Assembly (NCBI GenBank): GCA_002427885.1
Contig: DIZI01000021.1
Span: 186,001-250,000, forward strand
Reading direction: 5' to 3'
Length of the DNA: 64,000 bases
Origin: Paludibacter sp. UBA6032
GTDB taxonomy: Bacteria > Bacteroidota > Bacteroidia > Bacteroidales > Paludibacteraceae
Shown: piece after piece, positions 34,661-43,855 of the stretch
Layout of the letters: the number at the start of each line of letters is the position of its first letter
Numbering within the stretch: the stretch's first letter is position 1
Notes under the pieces: generated by a model
Database searches by the model: none
What the model was told of the DNA's origin: nothing
Seen by the model: only the letters and a program-made list of their open reading frames with translations
Position numbers and translations under genes: made by a program

Positions 34661-37600
34661 ATGAAAAAAAACTACTTTTTTAATTTAAAGGGATTTAGCA
34701 AAATCTGTTTACTTTCAGTAGGTTTACTGTTTTCCGCATCGGTTTTATCAACAGATATCACTACCGGTTTAAAGTTTAATTATGACTTTGAAGCTGTCAA
34801 CGGAACGACAGTACCGGATGTTACCGGAAATGGAAATGATGGTACTCTTCAGGGAGGAGCCACAATTGTAGCAGGTCATAGCGGACAAGGGGTGTTATTT
34901 GGAACAACAAAGGCTGATTATATGAGACTCCCTGCCAATATCACTGTCGGCATAAAATCATTTACTTATGCTGCCTGGGTCAATTTTTCTGCTTTAAAAA
35001 ATGCCACCCGGTTTTTCGATTTTGGAAACGGAGCAGATGCAACCAATAATTTCTTAGCTTTTATTCCCAGTTACAATTCTGACAATGCTTACATATGTAT
35101 GCGTTACCGCCCTGCATCCGGAACAGCTTACAACGTGGTGTCAACCGTAAAATGTTCAGTCGGAGCATGGACTCATGTAGCTGTTACATACGATTGGAGC
35201 GATGTTACAAGTACCGGAACGGCAACAATTTATGTAAACGGAGCCGCCGCCGGAAGTGTCACTGGCTTAACCTATAATTTAGATGCAATGGGAACAACGG
35301 CAGATAACTACATTGGATATTCACGCTGGGCTCAGGATACAAACGGTTTTAATGGAACACTGGATGATATTCGTTTTTATGACAGAGCTTTATCAAGTGA
35401 TGATATTTTAGTTTTAAACGGAATTCCTTCCGATTTAATCGCCGCTTATAATGGACTTTCCATTGCCGGAAATTTAAACAATGTAACATCAAATCTGTCA
35501 CTTCCAACAGCAGTTGGAACAACCGTAGCTGTAAGCTGGTCTTCATCATTACCACTGGTTGTTACCACCGATGGTAATGTTACCCGTCCCCAACAGTATG
35601 ATGTAACGGTGAAATTATCCGCAACATTGACTGAAACAGTTGATGGAGTGACACATACTTTAGTAAAAGTATTTACAGTCGTTGTAAAATCATTTAATGT
35701 CACCGCCGATCAACTGGCCGAGTGGAATTTTGCCGGGAATTTAATTTCGGAAAGCAATGGAACTTTTACTGTAAAAGATAAACAAAGTGGATTTATTGGA
35801 ACCATCATGAACGAAGCCCGAATCAGAACCATTGGAACCTCAACTCAATATAATGTATTGGATTTAGGCAATGGCACTGGTTATTTCGATATGGGAACCG
35901 AAATCGGAAAAGCGATTTATTCACTCAACAATTATTCCATGTGCGGTTATTTCAGAATTGATGCCGATTATGCTTACTTAAACAGCAATGGTAATTTCTA
36001 CTGGACATTCTCGAACACGGCTGATGCAATGACTAATCAAACCGGTTACATCATTGGAAGTCTGAAAGCACAATCTCAAAGTATTTCTTCCAATTATTAT
36101 GCTTTGGGCAATCAGGCTGTCGGACCAGGTACAAATGCTCCGGTTGGCGGATGGCATCATTTTGCTTATACGCAAAAAGGAACGACAGGAACTATTTTTG
36201 TGGATGGCGTTCAGGTTTCAACAGGAGTCGTTACAAACCTGCCTTCAACAACGCTTACCAAAGATGGTTTTACCGGAACACTTTACAATTGGTTGGGGCG
36301 TTCAAATTATGTCAGCGATGTTTACTTACGCAAAACATTGCTTTGGGATTTCCAATTACTCAGCATTCCTTTGACTGCAGATGACCTGAACTTTGGATTC
36401 GAAGTTCCGGCCAACATCGATAAATTGAATGTGGCTTATGGTGAAAATCCGGATTATATTCTTCCGGAATTAACTGTCGAACAAGGCAAACTAGACCTTG
36501 GCGACTTATCGGCAGTAACTTCAAACATAACCCTACCAACTCAGGCAAGTGATGCAACGGTTTCTATTTCCTGGAAATCGTCCAATCCAAATCTCATTGA
36601 TGCCAATGGAGTGGTAACCCGTCCTAACTATTACAGTTATCCTGATACGCTCACCGCTACTTTATCCAAAAACGGTCAGAAAGTATTTAAAGTCTTCCCT
36701 GCCGTGGTGGTGGTAAAAGATGGAACTCAGTATACCAATAATCTGTTGGTGAAATACGATTTCTCTTCGGTTGCCGATTCGGTGGTTACTGATGTTGCTG
36801 AAAAGCACCTTACCGGAATCTTGAAAAACAATGCTTCAATCCGTTCAATCGGAAGTACTGTTAAGTATAATGTGTTGAGTCTTGGTGACAGTATCGGATA
36901 TTTCGATATGGGAACTGAAGTAGGAAAACTCATGTACAATCTGAATGATTTCACAGTCAGTGCTTATGTCCGCATTGATTCATCTTATACCAAATTGGGT
37001 AGTAATGGTAACTTCTTATGGAACTTTTCAAATACCAAAAATGCGCTGAATGATCCGACCGGTTATCTTATTTTAAGTTTAAGAAACCAAGCTGCGACAA
37101 TTTCGCCAACAAACTGGTCCACAGAACAAACAATTGCTGTTGCAGATTCTGCCTTCAAAGCAAGCTGGCATAACTTCACCTATACACAAAAGGGCAACAC
37201 CGGAACTATTTATGTGGATGGAATGCCAATAAAGAGTGATACTATAACAAGTCTCCCTTCTAATACGCTTAAAAAAGCAAGCCAACTTGGAACTCTTTAC
37301 AACTGGATTGGGCGTTCATGTTACGCAGGAGATGTTTATTTACGCAAATCGTTAGTATATGACTTCAGACTTTATGGTACCGCACTGACAGATGAACAAA
37401 TTCAATCTTCGGTTTTAAATGTGGGTGCAACCATCAATGCACTTGATGCGGCTTACGGTGAAACTCCGAATGCGCTTAAATCGGTTCTGAATACTTCGTT
37501 CACAGTGATTCCTACTGTAGGGGCTATTAAAATTACCGGATTAACCGGTTCGGAAAAGGTTTCGTTGTACTACTTTACCGGTCGTCAGCTCAAAGTAAAT

Positions 37601-37681
37601 AACCCGGCTCTGATCCCTGCAAATACCGGTATTTATATTGTTAAAATTGATAATTATGCGACTAAGGTGATTGTGAGATAA
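34661..37681 (+). CDS. Secreted multidomain LamG / Ig-like protein with T9SS sorting domain
   Basis: 1006 residues from MKKNYFFNLKGFSKICLL, a signal peptide ending about residue 31; an ATG at 34610 would put 17 residues before it. Approximate domains: LamG/concanavalin-like 40-250 (VTGNGNDGTLQGG, FDFGNGADATNN), atrophied bacterial Ig 260-350 (SWSSSLPLVVTTDGNVTRP), LamG 355-575, Ig 600-690 (SWKSSNPNLIDANGVVTRP), LamG 695-925, T9SS-type C-terminal domain 940-1006 ending IYIVKIDNYATKVIVR. LamG domains usually bind glycans or proteins. No catalytic motif is recognised. The second half is closely similar to the next gene, so the pair arose by duplication. Confidence 0.75.
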   Translation: MKKNYFFNLKGFSKICLLSVGLLFSASVLSTDITTGLKFNYDFEAVNGTTVPDVTGNGNDGTLQGGATIVAGHSGQGVLFGTTKADYMRLPANITVGIKSFTYAAWVNFSALKNATRFFDFGNGADATNNFLAFIPSYNSDNAYICMRYRPASGTAYNVVSTVKCSVGAWTHVAVTYDWSDVTSTGTATIYVNGAAAGSVTGLTYNLDAMGTTADNYIGYSRWAQDTNGFNGTLDDIRFYDRALSSDDILVLNGIPSDLIAAYNGLSIAGNLNNVTSNLSLPTAVGTTVAVSWSSSLPLVVTTDGNVTRPQQYDVTVKLSATLTETVDGVTHTLVKVFTVVVKSFNVTADQLAEWNFAGNLISESNGTFTVKDKQSGFIGTIMNEARIRTIGTSTQYNVLDLGNGTGYFDMGTEIGKAIYSLNNYSMCGYFRIDADYAYLNSNGNFYWTFSNTADAMTNQTGYIIGSLKAQSQSISSNYYALGNQAVGPGTNAPVGGWHHFAYTQKGTTGTIFVDGVQVSTGVVTNLPSTTLTKDGFTGTLYNWLGRSNYVSDVYLRKTLLWDFQLLSIPLTADDLNFGFEVPANIDKLNVAYGENPDYILPELTVEQGKLDLGDLSAVTSNITLPTQASDATVSISWKSSNPNLIDANGVVTRPNYYSYPDTLTATLSKNGQKVFKVFPAVVVVKDGTQYTNNLLVKYDFSSVADSVVTDVAEKHLTGILKNNASIRSIGSTVKYNVLSLGDSIGYFDMGTEVGKLMYNLNDFTVSAYVRIDSSYTKLGSNGNFLWNFSNTKNALNDPTGYLILSLRNQAATISPTNWSTEQTIAVADSAFKASWHNFTYTQKGNTGTIYVDGMPIKSDTITSLPSNTLKKASQLGTLYNWIGRSCYAGDVYLRKSLVYDFRLYGTALTDEQIQSSVLNVGATINALDAAYGETPNALKSVLNTSFTVIPTVGAIKITGLTGSEKVSLYYFTGRQLKVNNPALIPANTGIYIVKIDNYATKVIVR

Positions 37682-37689
37682 AAAAGTTA

Positions 37690-37750
37690 CTTCGGGTTTA
37701 GTCAAATGCGATGTTATTTGCATCGTATGTCCCCTTGACTAAATCCGAAG
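37690..37750. terminator. Long hairpin between the two LamG genes
   Basis: Arms CTTCGGGTTTAGTCAA (37690-37705) and TTGACTAAATCCGAAG (37735-37750) pair over 16 bp with one G-U. A second small stem (GCGATG / CATCGT) lies inside. No T run follows. It begins 9 nt after the first LamG stop codon and its right arm contains the -33 box of the next promoter. Confidence 0.55.
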
Positions 37751-37765
37751 ATAAACTTAAATTTG
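37734..37765 (+). promoter_or_regulatory. Predicted promoter of the second LamG gene
   Basis: CTTG (37734-37737), 20-bp spacer, TAAATTTG (37758-37765). The start near 37772 leaves a leader of about 60 nt. The -33 box lies in the right arm of the preceding hairpin, so transcription from the upstream gene and this promoter may interact. Confidence 0.55.
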
Positions 37766-37832
37766 TTTTGTACTTACCCAAATAATTTATTATTAAATTC
37801 AAACATAAAAATTACCATTAAATTACACAATC

Positions 37833-40574
37833 ATGAAAAAAAAATCTTACCTAATTATTTTTTGTCTTTTATGGGCATTTTTACAGACATCTGCTGTAAA
37901 TGTGACTCCTCAGACAGGCGTTTTTTATAAAATTATACAGACGCCATCCAACATGGTATTTGGTGCATTATCAATACAACCTGTCGTACAGAAAGATACT
38001 ACCACTTTAGATCAGGCATTTGAATTTATCCCGGTCGAAGGTCTGACAGACACATATTATATCCGTAACTATTCCGGCATGTACCTGAACAAAAAGGCTA
38101 CTAGTAACTGGAGTACGATTTACGAAACCACTACAAATACCACCAGCTCTCAATGGGTGATTGTAGACGATGCCAGCAGTACAACCGCATTTCGGTTAAT
38201 GCTTGTAATGAATAGCAAATACCTGGCAACAGATGGAATAACTACAAATTCATATATGTATTGCGATAAAGCAGTCGATCATGCAAATGGGATTTTTACA
38301 TTGGTTCAAACTGCAGTTCCCAGTGATATTAATGTCGCATATAAGAATCTGACTCTTGGTTCAATTGATGCTGTAACTTCGGATATAACTTTACCGTCTA
38401 CTGTTGGAACTACCGGAGTAACAGTTCGATGGGCTTCATCAAATCAGTTGGTTGTAGATACTTTAGGACATGTAACCCGGCCTGCAAAATATAACACAGT
38501 CGTGAAACTGACAGCAACATTATCTCAAACGTTAAATGGTATCACTTACACTTTGAATAAGATTTTCACGGTGAAAGTACTGGGAGTTATTCCTACACCG
38601 GAAGAAATTGCTGAATGGAATTTTTCAACCGCCAATATCTCAGTTACAGATAAATCAATAAATGTCACCGACATTAAAAGTGGTTTTAAAGCCACACTTG
38701 TAAACGATGCAAGTATCCGAACTATTGGAACAACTCAACAAATCAATGTTCTGGATCTTGGTAGCGGAACTGGTTACCTCGATATGGGAACCGAAATAGG
38801 GAAAACGATTTATTCACTAAGCAATTATACAATGTGTTGCTATTTCAGGGTTGATGACACTTATACAAACCTGACAAGCAATGGTAACTTTATTTGGACA
38901 TTCTCTAACACAGCTGATGCACCAACTGAAAAAAATGGATATATTATCGGTCACCTGAATTCTCAAATACAGGAAGTCACCCCAACAGACTATCAGTCGG
39001 GTAATCAAGGTTTATCTGTTGGCTCTGCCGCAGCACAAGGTAGTTGGCATCATTTTGCCTATGTACAAAAAGGAGATACAGGTACAATTTACGTCGATGG
39101 CATATTGGCTAAAACAGGCTCTTTCACCAACTTGCCTGCAACAACTATAACCATTGCCGGCCGCACAGGTACACTTTACAACTGGCTTGGACGTTCATGT
39201 TATCCAACAGATGCTTATCTTCAAAAAACATTGTTATATGATTTCAGACTGTTGAGTTTTCCAGTGTCGGCGGATGACCTGAACTTTGGATTCGAAGTCC
39301 CTGCCACAATTGATAAATTAAATGTGGCATACGGTGAAAATCCTGATTATAAACTACCGGAATTAACTGTCGAACAAGGCAAATTAGACCTTGGCGACTT
39401 ATCTGCTGTAACTTCAAATATAACTTTACCATCACAGGCATCAGACCCGACAGTTTCTATTTCATGGAAATCGTCCAATAATAACCTGATCGATTCGACC
39501 GGAATGGTAACACGTCCGAATTACTTCAGTTATCCCGATACTTTGACAGCCACATTGTCCAAAAACGGGCAAAAAGTTTTTAAAGCATTCCCTGCTATGG
39601 TGGTGGTAAAAGATGGAACTCAGTATACCAATAATCTGTTGGTGAAATATGACTTCTCTTCGGTTACCGACTCTGTTGTAACTGATGTTGCAGAAAAACA
39701 CTTCACCGGTGTTCTAAAAAATAATGCATTAATCCGTTCCATCGGAAGTACTGTGAAGTATAATGTATTGAGTCTGGGTGACAGTATCGGGTATTTCGAT
39801 ATGGGAACTGAAGTCGGAAAACTCATGTACAATCTGAATGATTTCACAGTCAGTGCTTATGTACGCATTGATTCATCTTATACCGGTTTGCATTATAATG
39901 GCAACTTCTTATGGAATTTTTCAAATACTAAAAATGCACTAAATGATCCAACCGGTTATCTGATTTTGAGTTTAAGGAACCAGGCCTCTACAATTTCACC
40001 AACAGACTGGAACATTGAACAAACAGTTACTGTTGCGGATTCCGCCTTCAAAGCAAGTTGGCATAATTTCACTTATACCCAAAGCGGAACTACCGGAACA
40101 CTTTATGTAGATGGAATGCCTATCGTAAGCGATACTATAACAAGCCTGCCTTCTAATACGCTTAGAAAATCGGGACAACTTGGAACTCTTTATAACTGGA
40201 TCGGACGTTCTTGTTACACCGGAGATGTTTATTTACGTAAATCTTTGGTCTATGATTTCAGGCTCTATAGTACGGCACTGACTGATGTACAAATCCAAAA
40301 TTCAGTTTTAAATGTAGGTGCAACCGTCAATGCCCTTAATGCTGCCTATGAGGAAACTCCGAATGCGCTTAAATCGGTACTGAATTCAACATTCAGAGTT
40401 ATTCCTTCTGTAGGTGCAATCAAAATAACTGGTCTGGTAGGGAATGAAAAAGTATTTCTATACGATATTACAGGCCGTCAACTTAAAGTAAATAATCCTT
40501 ATATAATTCCTGTAAATACAGGTATTTACATCGTTAGGATTAATAACTATGTGACAAAGGTTATTGTCAGATAA
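37833..40574 (+). CDS. Secreted LamG / Ig-like paralog with N-terminal trefoil-like domain and T9SS sorting domain
   Basis: 913 residues with signal peptide MKKKSYLIIFCLLWAFLQTSA. Residues about 22-160 look like a beta-trefoil (RICIN-like) module: FYKIIQTPSNMVFGA, YIRNYSGMYLNKKA and MNSKYLATDG repeat the same strand pattern. Then Ig-like 165-250 (RWASSNQLVVDTLGHVTRP), LamG 255-480, Ig-like 500-590, LamG 595-830, and a T9SS C-terminal domain ending IYIVRINNYVTKVIVR. From about 39280 to the end it is closely similar to 36384-37681, including a 52-nt identical block (39598-39649 and 36705-36756). The first LamG of the upstream gene has been replaced here by the trefoil. Confidence 0.75.
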   Translation: MKKKSYLIIFCLLWAFLQTSAVNVTPQTGVFYKIIQTPSNMVFGALSIQPVVQKDTTTLDQAFEFIPVEGLTDTYYIRNYSGMYLNKKATSNWSTIYETTTNTTSSQWVIVDDASSTTAFRLMLVMNSKYLATDGITTNSYMYCDKAVDHANGIFTLVQTAVPSDINVAYKNLTLGSIDAVTSDITLPSTVGTTGVTVRWASSNQLVVDTLGHVTRPAKYNTVVKLTATLSQTLNGITYTLNKIFTVKVLGVIPTPEEIAEWNFSTANISVTDKSINVTDIKSGFKATLVNDASIRTIGTTQQINVLDLGSGTGYLDMGTEIGKTIYSLSNYTMCCYFRVDDTYTNLTSNGNFIWTFSNTADAPTEKNGYIIGHLNSQIQEVTPTDYQSGNQGLSVGSAAAQGSWHHFAYVQKGDTGTIYVDGILAKTGSFTNLPATTITIAGRTGTLYNWLGRSCYPTDAYLQKTLLYDFRLLSFPVSADDLNFGFEVPATIDKLNVAYGENPDYKLPELTVEQGKLDLGDLSAVTSNITLPSQASDPTVSISWKSSNNNLIDSTGMVTRPNYFSYPDTLTATLSKNGQKVFKAFPAMVVVKDGTQYTNNLLVKYDFSSVTDSVVTDVAEKHFTGVLKNNALIRSIGSTVKYNVLSLGDSIGYFDMGTEVGKLMYNLNDFTVSAYVRIDSSYTGLHYNGNFLWNFSNTKNALNDPTGYLILSLRNQASTISPTDWNIEQTVTVADSAFKASWHNFTYTQSGTTGTLYVDGMPIVSDTITSLPSNTLRKSGQLGTLYNWIGRSCYTGDVYLRKSLVYDFRLYSTALTDVQIQNSVLNVGATVNALNAAYEETPNALKSVLNSTFRVIPSVGAIKITGLVGNEKVFLYDITGRQLKVNNPYIIPVNTGIYIVRINNYVTKVIVR

Positions 40575-40597
40575 AAAATAAAGTTGACTTAAATTTA

Positions 40598-40632
40598 AAA
40601 GAGAGTGTTTTCAATAAACACTCTCTTTTTTT
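40598..40632 (+). terminator. Intrinsic terminator after the second LamG gene
   Basis: Perfect arms AAAGAGAGTGTTT (40598-40610) / AAACACTCTCTTT (40616-40628), 5-nt loop, T run to 40632. It lies 24 nt after the stop. The rest of the 310-bp gap holds a -7 box at 40812 and otherwise nothing recognised. Confidence 0.9.
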
Positions 40633-40811
40633 GCATTAATTTCTGATACTTTATCGAAACAAATAAACTGACTCCTTTAAAATTTAAAATCCTTTTTTAT
40701 TCGTATTTTCTTTAATTCTCTAATTTTAATTTAAGCCCTTAAAATAGAATCAAGAATTGCCAACTCCACATTTTTGAATGGATTTTACACCACATTACAA
40801 AAATTGATGTC

Positions 40812-40819
40812 TACATTTG
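40812..40819 (+). promoter_or_regulatory. -7 box upstream of the GH128 gene
   Basis: TACATTTG matches TAnnTTTG, 65 bp before the ATG. The nearest upstream TTTG is too far away to be the -33 box. Confidence 0.45.
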
Positions 40820-40884
40820 TATCCTGAATAAATGAACAGTTTAATCGTTTAACAATTCCCTTAGGAATCTAATAATTTGAAAAT

Positions 40885-43596
40885 ATGAATCGCAAAATTA
40901 CCTTTTTAGTTCTCTTTTTATCATATGCCTTTTTAACATTTTCGCAACGAACTCCTATTAATATTACGGAGAATGTAGTTTCTGTTGCTTCATATACCGA
41001 TAAAGAAGTAATTATTGATGGTAAATCAGATTTGCATTTAACTTCAACTTCAAATCTGTTAAATAATAGTATTATTAATTTAAACTCAGTCAACTCATGG
41101 GTTTTCTTTGATAATGTCAGACCCGACGTTGTTATTAATTCCTTGTTGCAGTATATTTATATCAACAACCAATCTGCCGTTCTTAAAACAAATGTTCGTG
41201 TTTCCATTTATAAACAGGGAACAGTTGTTATCCCTCAATCATCATCTTATCAACCCTTGACGGTTTTTACCGGTCAAAATTTTTCAGGTGATTCTACAAA
41301 GTATTCACTTTTTACTTTTAATAAAGGATTGGGCTCGACTTTCGAAAATCAAATCCGATCATTCAGATTAAAAAGAGGCTACATGGTTACCCTGGCAACA
41401 AACCCTGATGGTATGGGTTATAGCCGTTTATACATTGCAGATGATAGTGATATCGAAGTTCCTGTTCTGCCGGACTTACTTGACAAGTCTATTTCATTTA
41501 TACGTGTATTGGATTGGGAATTGGTTTCCAAAAAAGGCTGGTGCGGATATAACCCTACCGAATATGGATTAACGAAATCAACATGGCGTTACGACTGGAG
41601 TGCATCAGGCAATACCGAATCCACGATTGAATATGTACCCATTCGTCAAAACGGCGGCTGGCCGGGTTGGTCAGAAATTAATGGCAAACAATATGTTTCA
41701 CATGTATTAGGTTTTAATGAACCCGATCATACCGAACAATCAAATTTGACTGTAGCTCAGGCCGTTGCTCAATGGCCTGATATGATCAGAACCGGTTTAA
41801 GAGTTGGTTCTCCCGCCTGTACTAACTTTTCATGGCTCTATCAGTTTATGGATAGCTGCAAAGCACATAATTATCGTGTCGATTATGTAGCTGTACATGC
41901 TTATTGGGGGGGGAAATCACCACAAAACTGGTATAACGATTTAAAATATATTCACGACAGAACCGGTCGTCCAATTTGGGTTACTGAATGGAATAATGGT
42001 GCAAACTGGACAACTGAAAGCTGGCCAACTTCTGACCATTCATTATCAACTGCCAATGCTGCTAAACAACTTTCAGATATAAAAGCTATTTTAAATGTTT
42101 TGGATACAGCCTCGTTTATTGAAAGGTATTCTATTTATAATTGGGTACAGGATTGTAGAGCCATGGTTCTTAATGGAATTCTAACTCCGGCCGGTCAGTA
42201 TTATGCTGATGATAAATCGCCTATGGCTTTCAACAGAAAGTATGAAGTAATTCCTGCTTTTACAATTGGCACTCCATCTCTTTCCATTGCATTTAGTACA
42301 AGTAAGTTAAGCTTAAGTATTTCAGACCCAAACGCTGAGAGTTTTAACGGATTTATACTGGAGAAAAAAATGGACAATGGTGATTACACAGAATTTTACA
42401 GGTCAGAAAATTCTACTTTAAATACTTACTCTGACACTATTGACATCAATGCAGCCAGTAAGATCAGATACAGGGCACGTTCAATCTTATCAAATGGAAC
42501 ATTAACTAATTATTCAAATGAAGTAGGCCTGGATGTTACCAATGGGAATGAAATCCAGTATGGAAATTTGTCATTCTCGAATGTTGGTTGGAATTCCGTA
42601 TTTTTCAAGAAAGGATTCACAACTACAAACTTGCCTGCTATCATTCTTGGCGCTCCAACTAATTATAACAGTTCGGTTTTACTAACGCCAAGAGCAAAGT
42701 TGATCAGTGCTTCCTCACGCTTTAATTTACAACTGGCACCCTGGGCATACCAAAATGTTGCTTCACTTACCAAAGATGAGACTGTACCCTATTTCATAAT
42801 AGGACCCGGAAGTTATGATTTTGGCGGTCTTAAAGCTTTAGCCGGAAAAACAACTTTTACAGCTTTGTGGAGGACCATACCTTTCACTACTCCTTTTGAT
42901 ACAATTCCTGTAGTTTTTGCAAGTCAGTTAAATCCCACAACTGTTAATGCTACAACCGTTCGGGTCAGAAATGTTACTAAAACAGGATTTGATGCCTGCA
43001 TCCAAAAAGAATCAGCTATAAGTATTACCCCTTCACCGGAAACCGTTTCGTTTTTTGCTATAACTACCGGAACCGGAGTAATTGGTGATAAAAAAATAAT
43101 TGTTGGGAAAACAGCAAATAATGCCATTAGTTCATCTTTATACACTACCATAAACTACGGTGACAGCATAGCTAATCCAATCTTTCTGGCACAACTTCAA
43201 TCTTGTAACGACGATACCGTTACTGCAACTTTGCGTTGCCTTACAATTTCGAAAAAATTTGCTAATGTAGTTAAACAAAGAGAAAGATCCCGTGGTATTG
43301 CTGCTTCTGCAAATGAATCGGCAGGTTGGATGGTTATTAATCAACTAGACAAACTTCAGGGTTTAAATGATCCTCAAGCAGATGAGATTACATTTTATCC
43401 GAATCCGGTAAAAGACTACATTTACCTGAAACAGAACAGTTCTGAAAATTTCATAATTGAAATTCATAACATGCTCGGATTATTAGTAAAAAGGGCAAAT
43501 TCTCAGGACAATAAAATAGACCTTGAAGGTCTTTCACCAGGTTGTTATATACTTAGAACAGAAAAACACGGATCAAAAAAATTCATAAAAATGTAA
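40885..43596 (+). CDS. Secreted GH128-type (glycosyl hydrolase catalytic core) glucanase with T9SS sorting domain
   Basis: 903 residues: a signal peptide (MNRKITFLVLFLSYAFLTFS), an N-terminal beta-rich region (about 25-190), and a TIM-barrel catalytic core (about 200-440). The core has VLGFNEPDHTEQSNLT (acid/base candidate Glu279), VDYVAVHAYWGG, and IWVTEWNNGANW (nucleophile candidate Glu368), the pattern of GH128/Asl1-like endo-beta-1,3-glucanases. A fibronectin-like segment (about 455-535), a further beta domain (about 540-800), and a T9SS type A domain (ITFYPNPVKDYIYL ... KKFIKM) follow. It is adjacent to two LamG proteins and converges on the hybrid sensor, so a joint glucan-degrading function is plausible but not shown. 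Confidence 0.78.
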   Translation: MNRKITFLVLFLSYAFLTFSQRTPINITENVVSVASYTDKEVIIDGKSDLHLTSTSNLLNNSIINLNSVNSWVFFDNVRPDVVINSLLQYIYINNQSAVLKTNVRVSIYKQGTVVIPQSSSYQPLTVFTGQNFSGDSTKYSLFTFNKGLGSTFENQIRSFRLKRGYMVTLATNPDGMGYSRLYIADDSDIEVPVLPDLLDKSISFIRVLDWELVSKKGWCGYNPTEYGLTKSTWRYDWSASGNTESTIEYVPIRQNGGWPGWSEINGKQYVSHVLGFNEPDHTEQSNLTVAQAVAQWPDMIRTGLRVGSPACTNFSWLYQFMDSCKAHNYRVDYVAVHAYWGGKSPQNWYNDLKYIHDRTGRPIWVTEWNNGANWTTESWPTSDHSLSTANAAKQLSDIKAILNVLDTASFIERYSIYNWVQDCRAMVLNGILTPAGQYYADDKSPMAFNRKYEVIPAFTIGTPSLSIAFSTSKLSLSISDPNAESFNGFILEKKMDNGDYTEFYRSENSTLNTYSDTIDINAASKIRYRARSILSNGTLTNYSNEVGLDVTNGNEIQYGNLSFSNVGWNSVFFKKGFTTTNLPAIILGAPTNYNSSVLLTPRAKLISASSRFNLQLAPWAYQNVASLTKDETVPYFIIGPGSYDFGGLKALAGKTTFTALWRTIPFTTPFDTIPVVFASQLNPTTVNATTVRVRNVTKTGFDACIQKESAISITPSPETVSFFAITTGTGVIGDKKIIVGKTANNAISSSLYTTINYGDSIANPIFLAQLQSCNDDTVTATLRCLTISKKFANVVKQRERSRGIAASANESAGWMVINQLDKLQGLNDPQADEITFYPNPVKDYIYLKQNSSENFIIEIHNMLGLLVKRANSQDNKIDLEGLSPGCYILRTEKHGSKKFIKM

Positions 43597-43668
43597 ATTC
43601 GTTGGGCAGTAAAATAGATAAATATTCAAATAAAGTTATTGTATTAAATTAAAAATATATTTTTCATA

Positions 43669-43714
43669 AAAAACAAAGAGAGATTTTTCAATTGAAAAGT
43701 CTCTCTTTGTTTTT
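43669..43714. terminator. Bidirectional terminator between the GH128 gene and the hybrid sensor gene
   Basis: Perfect 15-bp arms AAAAACAAAGAGAGA (43669-43683) and TCTCTCTTTGTTTTT (43700-43714), with an inner palindrome TTTTCAATTGAAAA between them. A-rich on the left and T-rich on the right, it can stop transcripts from both convergent genes. Confidence 0.9.
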
Positions 43715-43855
43715 ATGTATGGTCGACGTATCAAAGATATTCGCAATTCTAATTTATAGTTATACTGGAAAGCCTCATATATCAGATTTTAAATGCTTTG
43801 TTTTTATAAATCCCAGTAATGTACTAAAATAAATTATAATCACCACAAACAATCT

